Of a DNA stretch of 64,000 bases, positions 1 to 8,471 are shown in pieces. The notes under the pieces were generated by a model. The model did no database searches. It worked only from the letters and a program-made list of their open reading frames with translations, and was not told where the DNA came from. How positions within the stretch are numbered: the first letter of the stretch is position 1; each line of letters starts with the position of its first letter. A program made the position numbers and the translations under genes. The stretch is from BMS3BBIN04 sp964552465 (GTDB taxonomy: Bacteria > Electryoneota > Electryoneia > Electryoneales > Electryoneaceae): NCBI GenBank assembly GCA_964552465.1, contig CAZKGR010000002.1, positions 226,532-290,531 on the forward strand, written 5' to 3'.

Positions 1-329
1 ATGTGCTCCTTCACACAAGGACATAATACTGTCACATAAAAGTCTTGTCAAGGACAACGAGATACAGAACACTCTGAGACCATAAGATCTGCGATTATCT
101 TACTGTGCTACCCAATGTCGACCTCTTCGATGTTTATTCATATAAGTTAATGATTGTGATTGAGATCCCAAGTCTGGCTACTTGAAAATCGCCTCTTTGT
201 TTTTCATCTTACGACCAATAGTTTTAACTTAACCTGAAAAAGAAAGGCTCAGATGCATAACATGATCCGAAATACGGATTATCTGCAAAACTCAGCTACA
301 GATTTACCATACTGCGGATTATTTTAGCG
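1..329. other. Intergenic region upstream of the DUF374 gene
   Basis: No reading frame here looks like a gene. The stretch is moderately AT-rich and presumably holds the promoter of the acyltransferase/recombinase pair that starts at 330. I could not pick out a convincing -35/-10 pair or a strong ribosome binding site just before 330. Confidence 0.4.
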
Positions 330-1055
330 ATGACACACACAATCTTGAACCCGATTCGTTACTTTCTTGAGTTACCAGACCCACTTCCGGGACAACCAAC
401 TGGATTGTGGCCTTATGCGATTCCACCGCTATGTGAGAGTTGGTTAGCACCACTCATCCGTAGAATTGGAGCGACGTGGTCAATAAAGTGGGTTGGATTA
501 GACCATTTACGAACTACAGCGGCTTCTTCCAACTGGATTCTTTCAAGTTGGCATGAAGCATTGCTAATGAACATCTATTCATTGCGAGATACCGGCTTTG
601 TCGCAGTGGTATCACCTTCATGGGAGGGTGAAATCATTTCACGCATATTGTCAGGTCTCGGACACAACCTTACGCGCGCATCCAGTGGTCATCAACCAAT
701 GCATGCAGTCCGGGAAAGTGTCCGCCAACTAAAAGCAGACAAAATCATCGGATGGGTTGTTGATGGCCCAGAGGGACCGAGACGTGAGGTCAAGCCCGGA
801 ATCATCCAGATCGCATCACTTGCCCAGCGACCCATTCTCCCCATGCATGCTATTGCAATGAAACACTGGAATCTACCGTCGTGGGACCGGCAAACTGTCC
901 CGGTTCCTGGAACGCAGATCGTAGTCGGATTCAGCGAACCGCTGTTTGTACCCAAGGGCGCGCGTGGAGACACCCTTTCCGAATACGTTACCATTCTGCG
1001 CACACGTCTGGATACGCTGGAACAGCAACTGAAGCAAGAGTCTTCTGTCCAATGA
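330..1055 (+). CDS. DUF374 lysophospholipid acyltransferase-like protein
   Basis: The 241-residue product matches the DUF374 family, distant relatives of the LpxL/PlsC acyltransferases that work on membrane lipids or lipid A. Family hallmarks seen are ILSSWHEALL near residues 71-80 (the HX4D-like site is degenerate, His followed by Glu), VVSPSWEGEIISRIL, and the DGPEGPRREVKPG block near residues 145-157, which is the most diagnostic. The protein has no obvious signal peptide and probably sits on the inner face of the membrane. Its stop codon overlaps the start of the recombinase gene (ATGA), so the two are likely translationally coupled. Substrate cannot be told from sequence. Confidence 0.8.
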   Translation: MTHTILNPIRYFLELPDPLPGQPTGLWPYAIPPLCESWLAPLIRRIGATWSIKWVGLDHLRTTAASSNWILSSWHEALLMNIYSLRDTGFVAVVSPSWEGEIISRILSGLGHNLTRASSGHQPMHAVRESVRQLKADKIIGWVVDGPEGPRREVKPGIIQIASLAQRPILPMHAIAMKHWNLPSWDRQTVPVPGTQIVVGFSEPLFVPKGARGDTLSEYVTILRTRLDTLEQQLKQESSVQ

Positions 1056-1984
1056 TAGCCGAATCTCCACAAACACCAATTCTGCGTGACGAGTTGGCAG
1101 AATTCCTTTCACACCTGGAGTTGGAACGCAGCTACAGTCATAATACAGTCGAAGCGTATTCGCGTGATCTGGTTCGATACCTGCAACACCTGGCGGACTT
1201 GGGTGTGCGCAACTCCGACGACATTCACCGCGAGCACCAGAACAAGCATCTGAAACTGCTCAAAGAACTCGATCTAGCAGAAACCAGCCGCGCGCGATCT
1301 GCGTCCGCTATCAAACACTTTCACAAATTTCTGCACCGTGAAGGCTTGGCAAAAACAAACCCTGCAACTGGGTTTCGATTACCCCGGCGGGCAACAAAAC
1401 TTCCAACAACGCTGAGCATTGATGAAGCGACCAGCCTGGTTGAAGCGCCCGATGTAAGCACCGCACTCGGACTAAGAGACAGGGCGATTCTCGAACTTCT
1501 CTGGGCGTGTGGATTGCGTGTCAGCGAATTGATCACGGTGACCCTGGCTGATTGTTTGTGGGATGAAGATTTCTTGCGCGTGTTCGGAAAAGGAAGGAAG
1601 GAACGATACGTTCCCATCGGCAAAGAAGCACGATATTGGGTGCATGACAGGTATCTGAGTGATGGCATTCGTTCGCAGCTCGCTGGTGGTCGAGGATTGG
1701 ACAAGGGAGTGCTGTTCCTCAGCAACAACGGTAGACCACTAACCAGGCAAGCCATCTGGATTCGACTGAAAGCTATCGCGGAACCGTTGAATCTGACCGT
1801 AACCATTAGCCCGCATGTATTCCGGCACACATTCGCATCACATCTGGTCGAAGCAGGAGCAGATCTGCGGTCGGTGCAGGATATGCTGGGACATGCCGAC
1901 ATTTCGACAACGCAGGTATACACCCATCTGGAAAGATCCATGCTGCAACAAGAACACCGCGACTTCCACCCACGCGGACAATAA
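1052..1984 (+). CDS. Tyrosine recombinase, XerC/XerD type
   Basis: This 310-residue protein is a full-length Xer-like tyrosine recombinase. An N-terminal SAM-like core-binding domain (about residues 12-100) precedes the catalytic domain. All catalytic residues are visible: Arg156 in GLRVSEL, Lys180 in FGKGRKE, His255 and Arg258 in SPHVFRHTF, His281 in MLGHADISTT and the nucleophile Tyr290 in QVYTHLE. The ATG at 1052 is preferred over upstream in-frame starts because it overlaps the preceding stop by 4 nt and gives the normal Xer length. A housekeeping chromosome-dimer resolution role is likely. XerC and XerD cannot be separated with confidence, and no dif site was recognised here. Confidence 0.9.
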   Translation: MIAESPQTPILRDELAEFLSHLELERSYSHNTVEAYSRDLVRYLQHLADLGVRNSDDIHREHQNKHLKLLKELDLAETSRARSASAIKHFHKFLHREGLAKTNPATGFRLPRRATKLPTTLSIDEATSLVEAPDVSTALGLRDRAILELLWACGLRVSELITVTLADCLWDEDFLRVFGKGRKERYVPIGKEARYWVHDRYLSDGIRSQLAGGRGLDKGVLFLSNNGRPLTRQAIWIRLKAIAEPLNLTVTISPHVFRHTFASHLVEAGADLRSVQDMLGHADISTTQVYTHLERSMLQQEHRDFHPRGQ

Positions 1985-1988
1985 AACA

Positions 1989-2010
1989 GGCCGTCCAAGA
2001 TTGGACGGCC
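1989..2010. terminator. Bidirectional rho-independent terminator
   Basis: A perfect 10-bp stem, GGCCGTCCAA / TTGGACGGCC with a 2-nt spacer, lies between two convergent genes. On the minus strand it is followed by TGTTTTAT, so it best serves the secreted-protein gene ending at 2042. It may also stop readthrough from the recombinase gene. Confidence 0.75.
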
Positions 2011-2041
2011 CATTTACAGGAGACATCACATTCCCATTGTA

Positions 2042-3793
2042 TTACTTCATCAACACGAGTTTTTGTACAGCGGTTTCGCCTGCACCTGTCTTTGCGTGCA
2101 GCAGATAAGTACCGCTGGCCAGATCGCGTGCGTCGACGCTGAACGTGTGACTGCCCGCCGCATACTCACCGTTCGCAATCGTCGCAACCCGACGTCCCTG
2201 AACATTGAACAAGCTGACTGAAAGTCCGCTGCCATTAGAAAGCGTCAACGTCACCTGAGTCTGGGCGTTGAATGGGTTCGGGTATGCTGGGGACAAGCTG
2301 ACTACAACCGGCATTTCATTTGCGTTCATCCCTTCACCATTGCCCATCAGCTGACCTGCGCCCGGCCAATCAATCGGATCACCCAAAGTCGGGTCTGGAT
2401 CTATCATTACGCCGGTCTTGGTGAACGTGAACGATCCGGTGTCCAATACACCCCACGGATACTGCCCGAAAGATACCGTTACGATATAATCTCCCGGTGG
2501 AGCCGATTCTGGCACAACCTGATTGAAATCATACCCGTACGGTGTCCCTTCAAAGTAGAGCTGAGTGGCGAAGTGGTAGACCTCAATCGAGTTGCCATAG
2601 GACAGGTGAGTAATTGAAATCCACCCGTCAAGAGTGGCGTCCAAACGGAACCGCTCCATTGTCACCATATAGTCGAACGAGCCACCTTCATGAGGAATGA
2701 CCACATCAAAGTACGGCTGGGCTGTGACATGTGTCGCAATACCAACCGGAACATCATAGATACCGAGGAGGTTATCCGTTTCATCCTGTTCGAGAACATC
2801 TTCACCCGCATCGATAATCGCCCACAGGTGTTTGGTGCCATCAATGTTGTAAACCACCTCGAACTGAATTGTGTTGCTCTGACCGGCTGCCAGTCCATTC
2901 GGGAAATACTGACTCACCGTGCAATCGTCTCCTGGTAATGGAGCCATCGGCTGATCACTGAACAAATCAATGTAAAAGTCACCACTGCTCACCGTTCCCG
3001 AGTTCTCAATGGTCATCGTTAGCTCAACCGTCTGACCGAGAGATGGATTGAACGGGATATGATTGACTTCCGTAATCGCCAACTCAGCCGTTTCACCCTG
3101 CACGGCACCTCCAATTTCGGTGAAACACAGCGCGATATGGTCGAGGTAAACGCCCTCGAAATTGTGGTTGTTGTCGCTGACGAAACGGAACATCAGATAG
3201 ATTTCACCACCCCCGTAAGGGGAAATATCCAGCGTCTGCTCACGCCATTCCTGAATCATGCCAGAGATATAGTATCCCTGGAACAGCTCGCCATCGCCAG
3301 ATACACCTGCAAACAGGAAATCACCGTTCAGCTCTGTCTCCGTCCAGTGCCAGAAATTGAGATATCCTGAATCGAAACCACTCATGTCGAATGGACCGTA
3401 GACAATCGTGGTCAACGTGTTCGACTGGTAACCCTGCACTGGATTACGGCCATCCGCATTGCACCACAGCGCTGTTTCACCAGAACGGGAACGATCATTC
3501 ACGACGTCCCAGTTGTTATTCCCGCCAGATACTGCCCATAAGCCGGGGAATTCACCTTCGAAACCTTCGACAAAAGCTGTCGATGTGTCATCCTGGATGA
3601 ACATGTCACCGGCAGGATTCTTGGTGAACCCAGGGAGTTCCTCAGGATCCAACTGCAAGCTGCCAGCGAGAATCTTGTAATCTGTCCCATCATCCTCAGG
3701 AACAGGAATGACAAGATCCGGCTGAACTTCTTCACTTGCTGCGATCATTGGGAACGCTGCCACCAGGATCAAAACCACGAGCGTTCTCTTCAT
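2042..3793 (-). CDS. Secreted protein: jelly-roll, CARDB, pre-tail module, T9SS sorting tail
   Basis: The 583-residue product has an N-terminal signal peptide (MKRTLVVLILVAAFPMIAAS). A MAM/LamG-like beta-sandwich follows at about residues 75-225, then a CARDB-like Ig domain (236-347), a module shared with other secreted proteins of this window (353-460), and a type A Por sorting tail (497-583) containing SPAYPNPFNA and ending VQKLVLMK. The start is supported by GGAGG about 8 nt upstream. The protein is expected to cross the outer membrane by type IX secretion and be surface-attached or released. Its role, possibly adhesion or matrix binding, is unknown. It is paralogous to the genes at 4311 and 6068. 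Confidence 0.88.
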   Translation of the reverse strand: MKRTLVVLILVAAFPMIAASEEVQPDLVIPVPEDDGTDYKILAGSLQLDPEELPGFTKNPAGDMFIQDDTSTAFVEGFEGEFPGLWAVSGGNNNWDVVNDRSRSGETALWCNADGRNPVQGYQSNTLTTIVYGPFDMSGFDSGYLNFWHWTETELNGDFLFAGVSGDGELFQGYYISGMIQEWREQTLDISPYGGGEIYLMFRFVSDNNHNFEGVYLDHIALCFTEIGGAVQGETAELAITEVNHIPFNPSLGQTVELTMTIENSGTVSSGDFYIDLFSDQPMAPLPGDDCTVSQYFPNGLAAGQSNTIQFEVVYNIDGTKHLWAIIDAGEDVLEQDETDNLLGIYDVPVGIATHVTAQPYFDVVIPHEGGSFDYMVTMERFRLDATLDGWISITHLSYGNSIEVYHFATQLYFEGTPYGYDFNQVVPESAPPGDYIVTVSFGQYPWGVLDTGSFTFTKTGVMIDPDPTLGDPIDWPGAGQLMGNGEGMNANEMPVVVSLSPAYPNPFNAQTQVTLTLSNGSGLSVSLFNVQGRRVATIANGEYAAGSHTFSVDARDLASGTYLLHAKTGAGETAVQKLVLMK

Positions 3794-4240
3794 GTTACAC
3801 CTCCAACTCCTTTATGGTCGCGAATTCGAATCGCGAGGGTGCGGTGGATCTGTTGATGCCCGGTACACCCGTTTACTTTTCAAAGCGAAACGCATGTCAT
3901 GTGCGGATCGCTTTCGTGCTCGACCACAATATACCTCAAAAATGTTTGATTTCCAACATCTTTTCTAATTTTGATTATAAGTGTCATCATTTTATACCAC
4001 AGAGAGTCCCAGTTCGGCTGCTAATCATTCGGATTATACTAAATATCCAAAACCCGTCAATACGGCGAATATCAGAAATTGACAGCGGGATCTTGAAGCA
4101 TATCTCCTGGCTCGAAATACTGGGATGTCCAGCTATTCTGCGTAATGCGGGCAAAAGGGCGATAAAGGGTACATGAAATGATGTCATGCTGAACACTAAA
4201 TTAACCAAGTGTTTGATCGAAAAGATTAATGGAAATAAGA
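3794..4240. other. AT-rich intergenic region with long leader
   Basis: No gene is supported here. A plus-strand open frame across 3736-4176 overlaps the start of the secreted-protein gene and looks non-coding. The main signal is a sigma70-like promoter on the minus strand at 4033-4060, which would give the gene starting at 3793 a 5' leader of about 230 nt. Confidence 0.4.
4033..4060 (-). promoter_or_regulatory. Sigma70-like promoter for the secreted-protein gene at 3793
   Basis: Read on the minus strand the sequence gives TTGACG, 16 nt, TATAAT, close to the sigma70 consensus with a slightly short spacer. Transcription would start near 4026. The -10 sits in a longer motif, GATATTTAGTATAATC, that recurs upstream of the next paralogue. 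Confidence 0.5.
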
Positions 4241-4264
4241 AACCCGGATCGGTGAATCCGGGTT
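4241..4264 (-). terminator. Rho-independent terminator
   Basis: A 9-bp stem AACCCGGAT / ATCCGGGTT with a 6-nt loop is followed on the minus strand by TTCTTATTTCC. It lies 46 nt past the stop of the gene ending at 4311. Confidence 0.75.
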
Positions 4265-4310
4265 ATAAATGCAGGCTCTCACAGAGGTGACAGCGATCAC
4301 ATTTATCGGA

Positions 4311-5585
4311 TCACTTCATTAACATCACCTTCTGAATTGCCGAATTTCCAAGGTTCGTCCGTGCTTGTACCAAGTAGGCACCGCTGGCCAGACCATGCCC
4401 ATCGAACGTCAGCTGGTGCTCACCTGCCGGATATGTGCCCCGAGCCAACCGCACGACTTCGCATCCCTGCAGATTGAACACGCTCACCACTAGTTCAGAA
4501 GCTTCAGGAAGGCTCATAGTTATCGTGGTCGTCGGATTGAACGGATTCGGATATGCTGGGCTCAACTCTATTGTGGATGGCAGTTCAGTGATCTGCTCAC
4601 CTGATCCGCCTGCCTGGATCACCCGTATTTCTACCGGCCAGTCGTTTGGACCGCCCATGTCAGTCTGCATATCATCCTGCGTACCTGATTTTGTGAAGTA
4701 GAGTTTATCCGACGTTTCCACGATCCACGGATACACTCCCATTGCTACTGCCAGTTGGTAGGTACCCGCCGCGGCGAATGAGGGCACAATCTGTTGGAAT
4801 TGGAAGGCGTATGGCAGACCAGAATAGAAAGTCCGCACTGGGAAGCCAAGGATGTCAATTCCTGTGCCATACGAGGTGTTGGTAATAGAAACCCAACCAT
4901 CAATAGTAGATTCATCGCCGAACTGTTGGACTGTGACTTCGTAGAAGATCTCGCTGCCTCCTGCTGGGACTTCTATTTCTTCGGGGCTTTCCACACTTAT
5001 CATAGTCGCGGTTCCGACCGGAATCTCGTAAGTACCGAAGACATTGTTGTCATTCAGAATCTCGATGATCTCGTTTTGTGAATCGACTAACGCCCACAGA
5101 TGCTTGGTACCATGCTCAGTGTAGATCACGTTTACTGATTCTGTCACGTGCGCTTCGGGAAACAGACCACTGACTAAAACCGTAAAATCACCCTGGTCAC
5201 CATGTTCCGGCTTCATCGGTTGATTAGTGAATACATCGAGGTAGAACGAACCACTTTCGGCCGTACCGGTGTTGGTTATCGTTATCAGGATTTCGACCGT
5301 TGAACCCGGTTGGGGATTCAGCGGAACATTGGCTATGCTCGTGATCTCAAGGTCGGGTGTTCCATCAATTTCATCCAGACCGTTGCCTGTCCGAATTTGC
5401 GATCCACCATCCTTACCGGCGGTTTGTACCTCTGATGGCAAGTCAGACTCAATGAGACCTTCGAGAACTTTCTGGGTAGGGGTGTTCTTGGCGTTGTCAG
5501 CATTCACCATCTGAATCTGGTTGGCAGAGACGATCATCGTGTACGTGAACACCAACAAAATAGAAATCAGGATTATTCGCTTCAT
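4311..5585 (-). CDS. Secreted protein: CARDB, pre-tail module, T9SS sorting tail
   Basis: The 424-residue product starts at the ATG at 5585, which has GGAGG 6-10 nt upstream. A further 5-codon in-frame extension is less likely. After a signal peptide (about residues 1-21) come a low-complexity linker to residue 75, a CARDB-like domain (78-187), the shared pre-tail module (193-301) and a type A sorting tail (337-424) with LSPAYPNPFNPTT. Compared with its two paralogues it lacks the jelly-roll domain. Its last 60 residues are nearly the same as those of the protein ending at 6068. Surface export through type IX secretion is expected; the function is not known. Confidence 0.87.
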   Translation of the reverse strand: MKRIILISILLVFTYTMIVSANQIQMVNADNAKNTPTQKVLEGLIESDLPSEVQTAGKDGGSQIRTGNGLDEIDGTPDLEITSIANVPLNPQPGSTVEILITITNTGTAESGSFYLDVFTNQPMKPEHGDQGDFTVLVSGLFPEAHVTESVNVIYTEHGTKHLWALVDSQNEIIEILNDNNVFGTYEIPVGTATMISVESPEEIEVPAGGSEIFYEVTVQQFGDESTIDGWVSITNTSYGTGIDILGFPVRTFYSGLPYAFQFQQIVPSFAAAGTYQLAVAMGVYPWIVETSDKLYFTKSGTQDDMQTDMGGPNDWPVEIRVIQAGGSGEQITELPSTIELSPAYPNPFNPTTTITMSLPEASELVVSVFNLQGCEVVRLARGTYPAGEHQLTFDGHGLASGAYLVQARTNLGNSAIQKVMLMK

Positions 5586-5994
5586 GGGACACCTCCACAA
5601 CTCATCCGCCGTGGATCAGAAATGCGATCACATTCGGCTTTCCTACTCCAACCCATTTTCACTCGCCAAATCACTCTGACATAAAGATACATCCTTTAAA
5701 CACCAAATACCAAACTCTCTAATTGCGATTATACTAAGTATTTACATTTTCTCACATGAGGAGACACGTTCAATCCTGTCCCAAGTCTCCGATCACAAAT
5801 AATCCCAATAACCGCTATATACTAAATATCACGACGCTAATCCGTGAGAATTCAAATATAATTCGTGGACTATGAGGGTTGATAGAGGTGTCTGGCTTGA
5901 AATTCGCGGGATTGTAAATAATATGTTAAATAGATTTGTTCGACTTGAAATCCAAATAATCCTCAGCACTTGTGCGGAATCGCTATAATTTAGA
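5586..5994. other. AT-rich intergenic region with two promoter-like motifs
   Basis: No coding signal is visible. On the minus strand two TTAGTATA-type elements occur, with TATAAT at 5728-5733 and a TATATA form at about 5818-5823. Both are candidate -10 elements for the gene starting at 5585, but neither has a good -35. Confidence 0.35.
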
Positions 5995-6022
5995 ACGACC
6001 TGAATCGAGTGATTCAGGTCGT
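5995..6022 (-). terminator. Rho-independent terminator
   Basis: A perfect 12-bp stem ACGACCTGAATC / GATTCAGGTCGT with loop GAGT is followed on the minus strand by TCTAAATTATAG. It lies 46 nt beyond the stop of the gene ending at 6068. Confidence 0.75.
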
Positions 6023-6067
6023 CCAGTCTTGGCTCTCATATTTTCCTGGCTCAGGTAGAATCAGGGC

Positions 6068-7912
6068 TTACTTCATCAACATCACCTTCTGAATCGCAGA
6101 ATTTCCTAAACTGGTTTCTGTCCGCACCAAGTACACACCACTCGCCAGACCGCTCCCATCGAAGGTCAGCTGATGCTGTCCGGCATTATAGACGCCTTCC
6201 GCCAGACGCTCTACTTCCTGCCCTTGCAGGTTGTACACGGTCACCACTAGCTCAGCCGTCTCCGGTAAGGTCACCATCATGTTTGTCGTCGGGTTGAATG
6301 GATTCGGATACGCAGCACCCATCGCGAATTCTTCTGGCAGCTGCAATATGTCGTCCGCATCACCTGTGAGTTCGGGCGTGGTCTCTGTCCACGTGGTGGT
6401 AATTCCGAGATTACCGAGGTTCGATGCACCATCCGCAACGGGACCGTCCTTGATGAAGCTCGCCTGACCGGTGTCGAAGGGCTGCCATGGATAGACACCA
6501 TAGTTCACGTAGACATTGTATGTTCCACCTGGAGCGTTACCAGGGATGTAGTGACTCAATGTTGCGGACACCGATGAACCGGCATTTAACGGCAGCGGGT
6601 TGGTCTGGAAAACTTCCACCGCATTACCATAACCTTCATGGGAGATTGTCACCCATGCCGGCTGCACTACATTGCCACCATATTGGGTTCCGGTGGCTAG
6701 ATAGGAGATTGTTCCGCCACCAACCGGCAGAGTATATGGTGTGATCGGTCCGGCAGTGACAATTGTAGCCACACCCACCGGCAGTTTTCCGACACCCCAC
6801 CGGTTGTTATCCTCGTTCTCCTCTTCGATAATTTCGTCGGTGTCGATCAGTGCGTACAACCAGCGTGTGCCATCAGATGGGTAGGTCGTGGTGAACGTGT
6901 GAGTTCCAAAATCGCCCGGGCATAGCACGCCGGGGATAAACGCATATAGATCACCAAGTTCACCGATTTCTGGCGCGACACCATCCGTGTCGAGGAACAG
7001 GTCAACATAGAACGGACCGGCATTATCAGGACCGGTGTTCATGTAGGCGACGTCGATATCCACTGCGGCACCAGGGGCTGGGTTGGTAGGATTCCAGGTA
7101 ACATCGGTGATCTGTAGATCCGGAAGACCATCAAACTCCCCATAGATGCGTACTTGATCGATCCATGCACCCTCGCCCGAACTGACTGCGAAGTCACTAG
7201 CGAACTTGAACAAGAAATAGACGGTTGGTTCAGGCCCGGTGAAGTCCAGCGTAATCATCTCGTCCGTGTACCACATCCCAGCGTAACCTGAATAGAAGTT
7301 CCCCGTGTAATTCGAACCATCGGTACTGATGCCGACGAACATATTGTCCCAACGGGCTTCACAGTCGATGAAGTAGTCGAACTCCACTGCCGCACCCTCG
7401 TACATACTCATGTCCACAGGACCATAATATATCCAAGTCGCCATATCGTCAGGGTAGGTATCCACTGCAGGATCCGGAACTTCCGTCGCGTCACCAGCGC
7501 AATAGGCCGCGTAACTGCCGCCACTCGAACGCTCGGTGCGTTCCGTCCATAGCCAGTAATGGTACGTACCGCCTGCATCGTATCCACCGCCGGCTGGTCC
7601 AAACCAGTTAGTAACCCAGCCTGGATCGAATCCTTCGATATATATTGGATTCAAATCGTCAATTACCGGACCTGGTTCCTCGATGGACACTTCTTCCCTC
7701 GAAAGTTGACGGCGTAGATCCGGTACGACCGGCTCAGCATTCAGGTCAATGCCCTCTGTTTGAATGATTGATCCGGGCCAACAGTAGACAACACCCTCCT
7801 GTGTCTGCCCCTTTTCAACATTCGGGGCGATCGGTACTTCAATCAGCTCTGCGGTAACAGCGAACGGTAGCAGCACCACCAAAACACACAAGAATCCCCT
7901 GTTCCATGTCAT
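6068..7912 (-). CDS. Secreted protein: jelly-roll, CARDB, pre-tail module, T9SS sorting tail
   Basis: The 614-residue protein begins at the ATG at 7912, preceded by GAAGGAGGG about 6 nt upstream. An 18-codon extension is open but has no such site. Signal peptide at about 1-21; a variable segment to 88; a MAM/LamG-like sandwich (92-258); a CARDB-like domain (264-377); the shared module (381-490); and a sorting tail (527-614) with GAAYPNPFNPTT ending in AIQKVMLMK. It is the longest of the three adjacent paralogues. A surface-exposed or released protein exported by type IX secretion is expected. No enzyme motif is visible. Confidence 0.88.
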   Translation of the reverse strand: MTWNRGFLCVLVVLLPFAVTAELIEVPIAPNVEKGQTQEGVVYCWPGSIIQTEGIDLNAEPVVPDLRRQLSREEVSIEEPGPVIDDLNPIYIEGFDPGWVTNWFGPAGGGYDAGGTYHYWLWTERTERSSGGSYAAYCAGDATEVPDPAVDTYPDDMATWIYYGPVDMSMYEGAAVEFDYFIDCEARWDNMFVGISTDGSNYTGNFYSGYAGMWYTDEMITLDFTGPEPTVYFLFKFASDFAVSSGEGAWIDQVRIYGEFDGLPDLQITDVTWNPTNPAPGAAVDIDVAYMNTGPDNAGPFYVDLFLDTDGVAPEIGELGDLYAFIPGVLCPGDFGTHTFTTTYPSDGTRWLYALIDTDEIIEEENEDNNRWGVGKLPVGVATIVTAGPITPYTLPVGGGTISYLATGTQYGGNVVQPAWVTISHEGYGNAVEVFQTNPLPLNAGSSVSATLSHYIPGNAPGGTYNVYVNYGVYPWQPFDTGQASFIKDGPVADGASNLGNLGITTTWTETTPELTGDADDILQLPEEFAMGAAYPNPFNPTTNMMVTLPETAELVVTVYNLQGQEVERLAEGVYNAGQHQLTFDGSGLASGVYLVRTETSLGNSAIQKVMLMK

Positions 7913-8424
7913 GGTTAACCCTCCTTCTCTAGAAGCCTTCACACACACATTTCCAATTGTATGCACTCCTCAAGGGAGTGCATCAGTATTGCCTGCAACA
8001 GCCATGAGTCGGCTGGATACAATCCAAGATTGTTTTTTGGAAACCGTGCAGCTGACCGTAATCGCTCAGATCTGTGTGCAGTTTGGATGGGATCGATGTG
8101 AAATGTCTGCCAATCATTGGTAATTTTAAAGTTCGCACCAATATGTCAACTGATCAAAATCACATCTTCAGCTTGCCCATAATAATTGCCTCGAGAGCGG
8201 AAATAGTTCTAACTTACGAATCTAGATCAACTTAAATAATATGAATGTTAGCTAGAGTTTTGAAAATGCTAAACTTAACAGAATACAATCAATACACCAA
8301 AATCCATTTATAAATTATACCGCATTCAGTAGATTAATCTGAATTCGATAATATCGTTAATTATCCCGTTTTTTTGACTCACTGAACGTATATCGACATC
8401 GAATAGATTTCCAGATACACAAAA
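7913..8424. other. Long AT-rich intergenic region
   Basis: About 500 nt without a supportable gene. A plus-strand open frame at 7911-8123 has no ribosome binding site and no recognisable product. On the minus strand a TATAAT element lies at about 8313-8318, but without a clear -35. This is probably the promoter and leader region of the secreted-protein gene starting at 7912. Confidence 0.35.
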
Positions 8425-8450
8425 GCCCCGTCCAGTACGCTGGGCGGGGC
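8425..8450 (-). terminator. Rho-independent terminator of the phoH-like gene
   Basis: An 11-bp GC-rich stem GCCCCGTCCAG / CTGGGCGGGGC, with one G-T wobble and loop TACG, is followed on the minus strand by TTTTGTGT. It lies 22 nt past the stop at 8472. Confidence 0.8.
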
Positions 8451-8471
8451 GATTGCATGTGTTCAGATTAG

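Noticed and set aside
1052..1984. Tyrosine recombinase as sign of an integrated element
   Set aside because: The protein has Xer length and motifs, is coupled to a housekeeping-type gene, and no att repeats, tRNA target or phage genes are nearby.
3736..4176. A plus-strand frame of 146 codons in the gap after the first secreted-protein gene
   Set aside because: It overlaps that gene's signal peptide and the candidate promoter, and shows no coding character.
7911..8123. A 70-codon plus-strand frame
   Set aside because: No ribosome binding site or known domain. It starts within the start region of the divergent secreted-protein gene.
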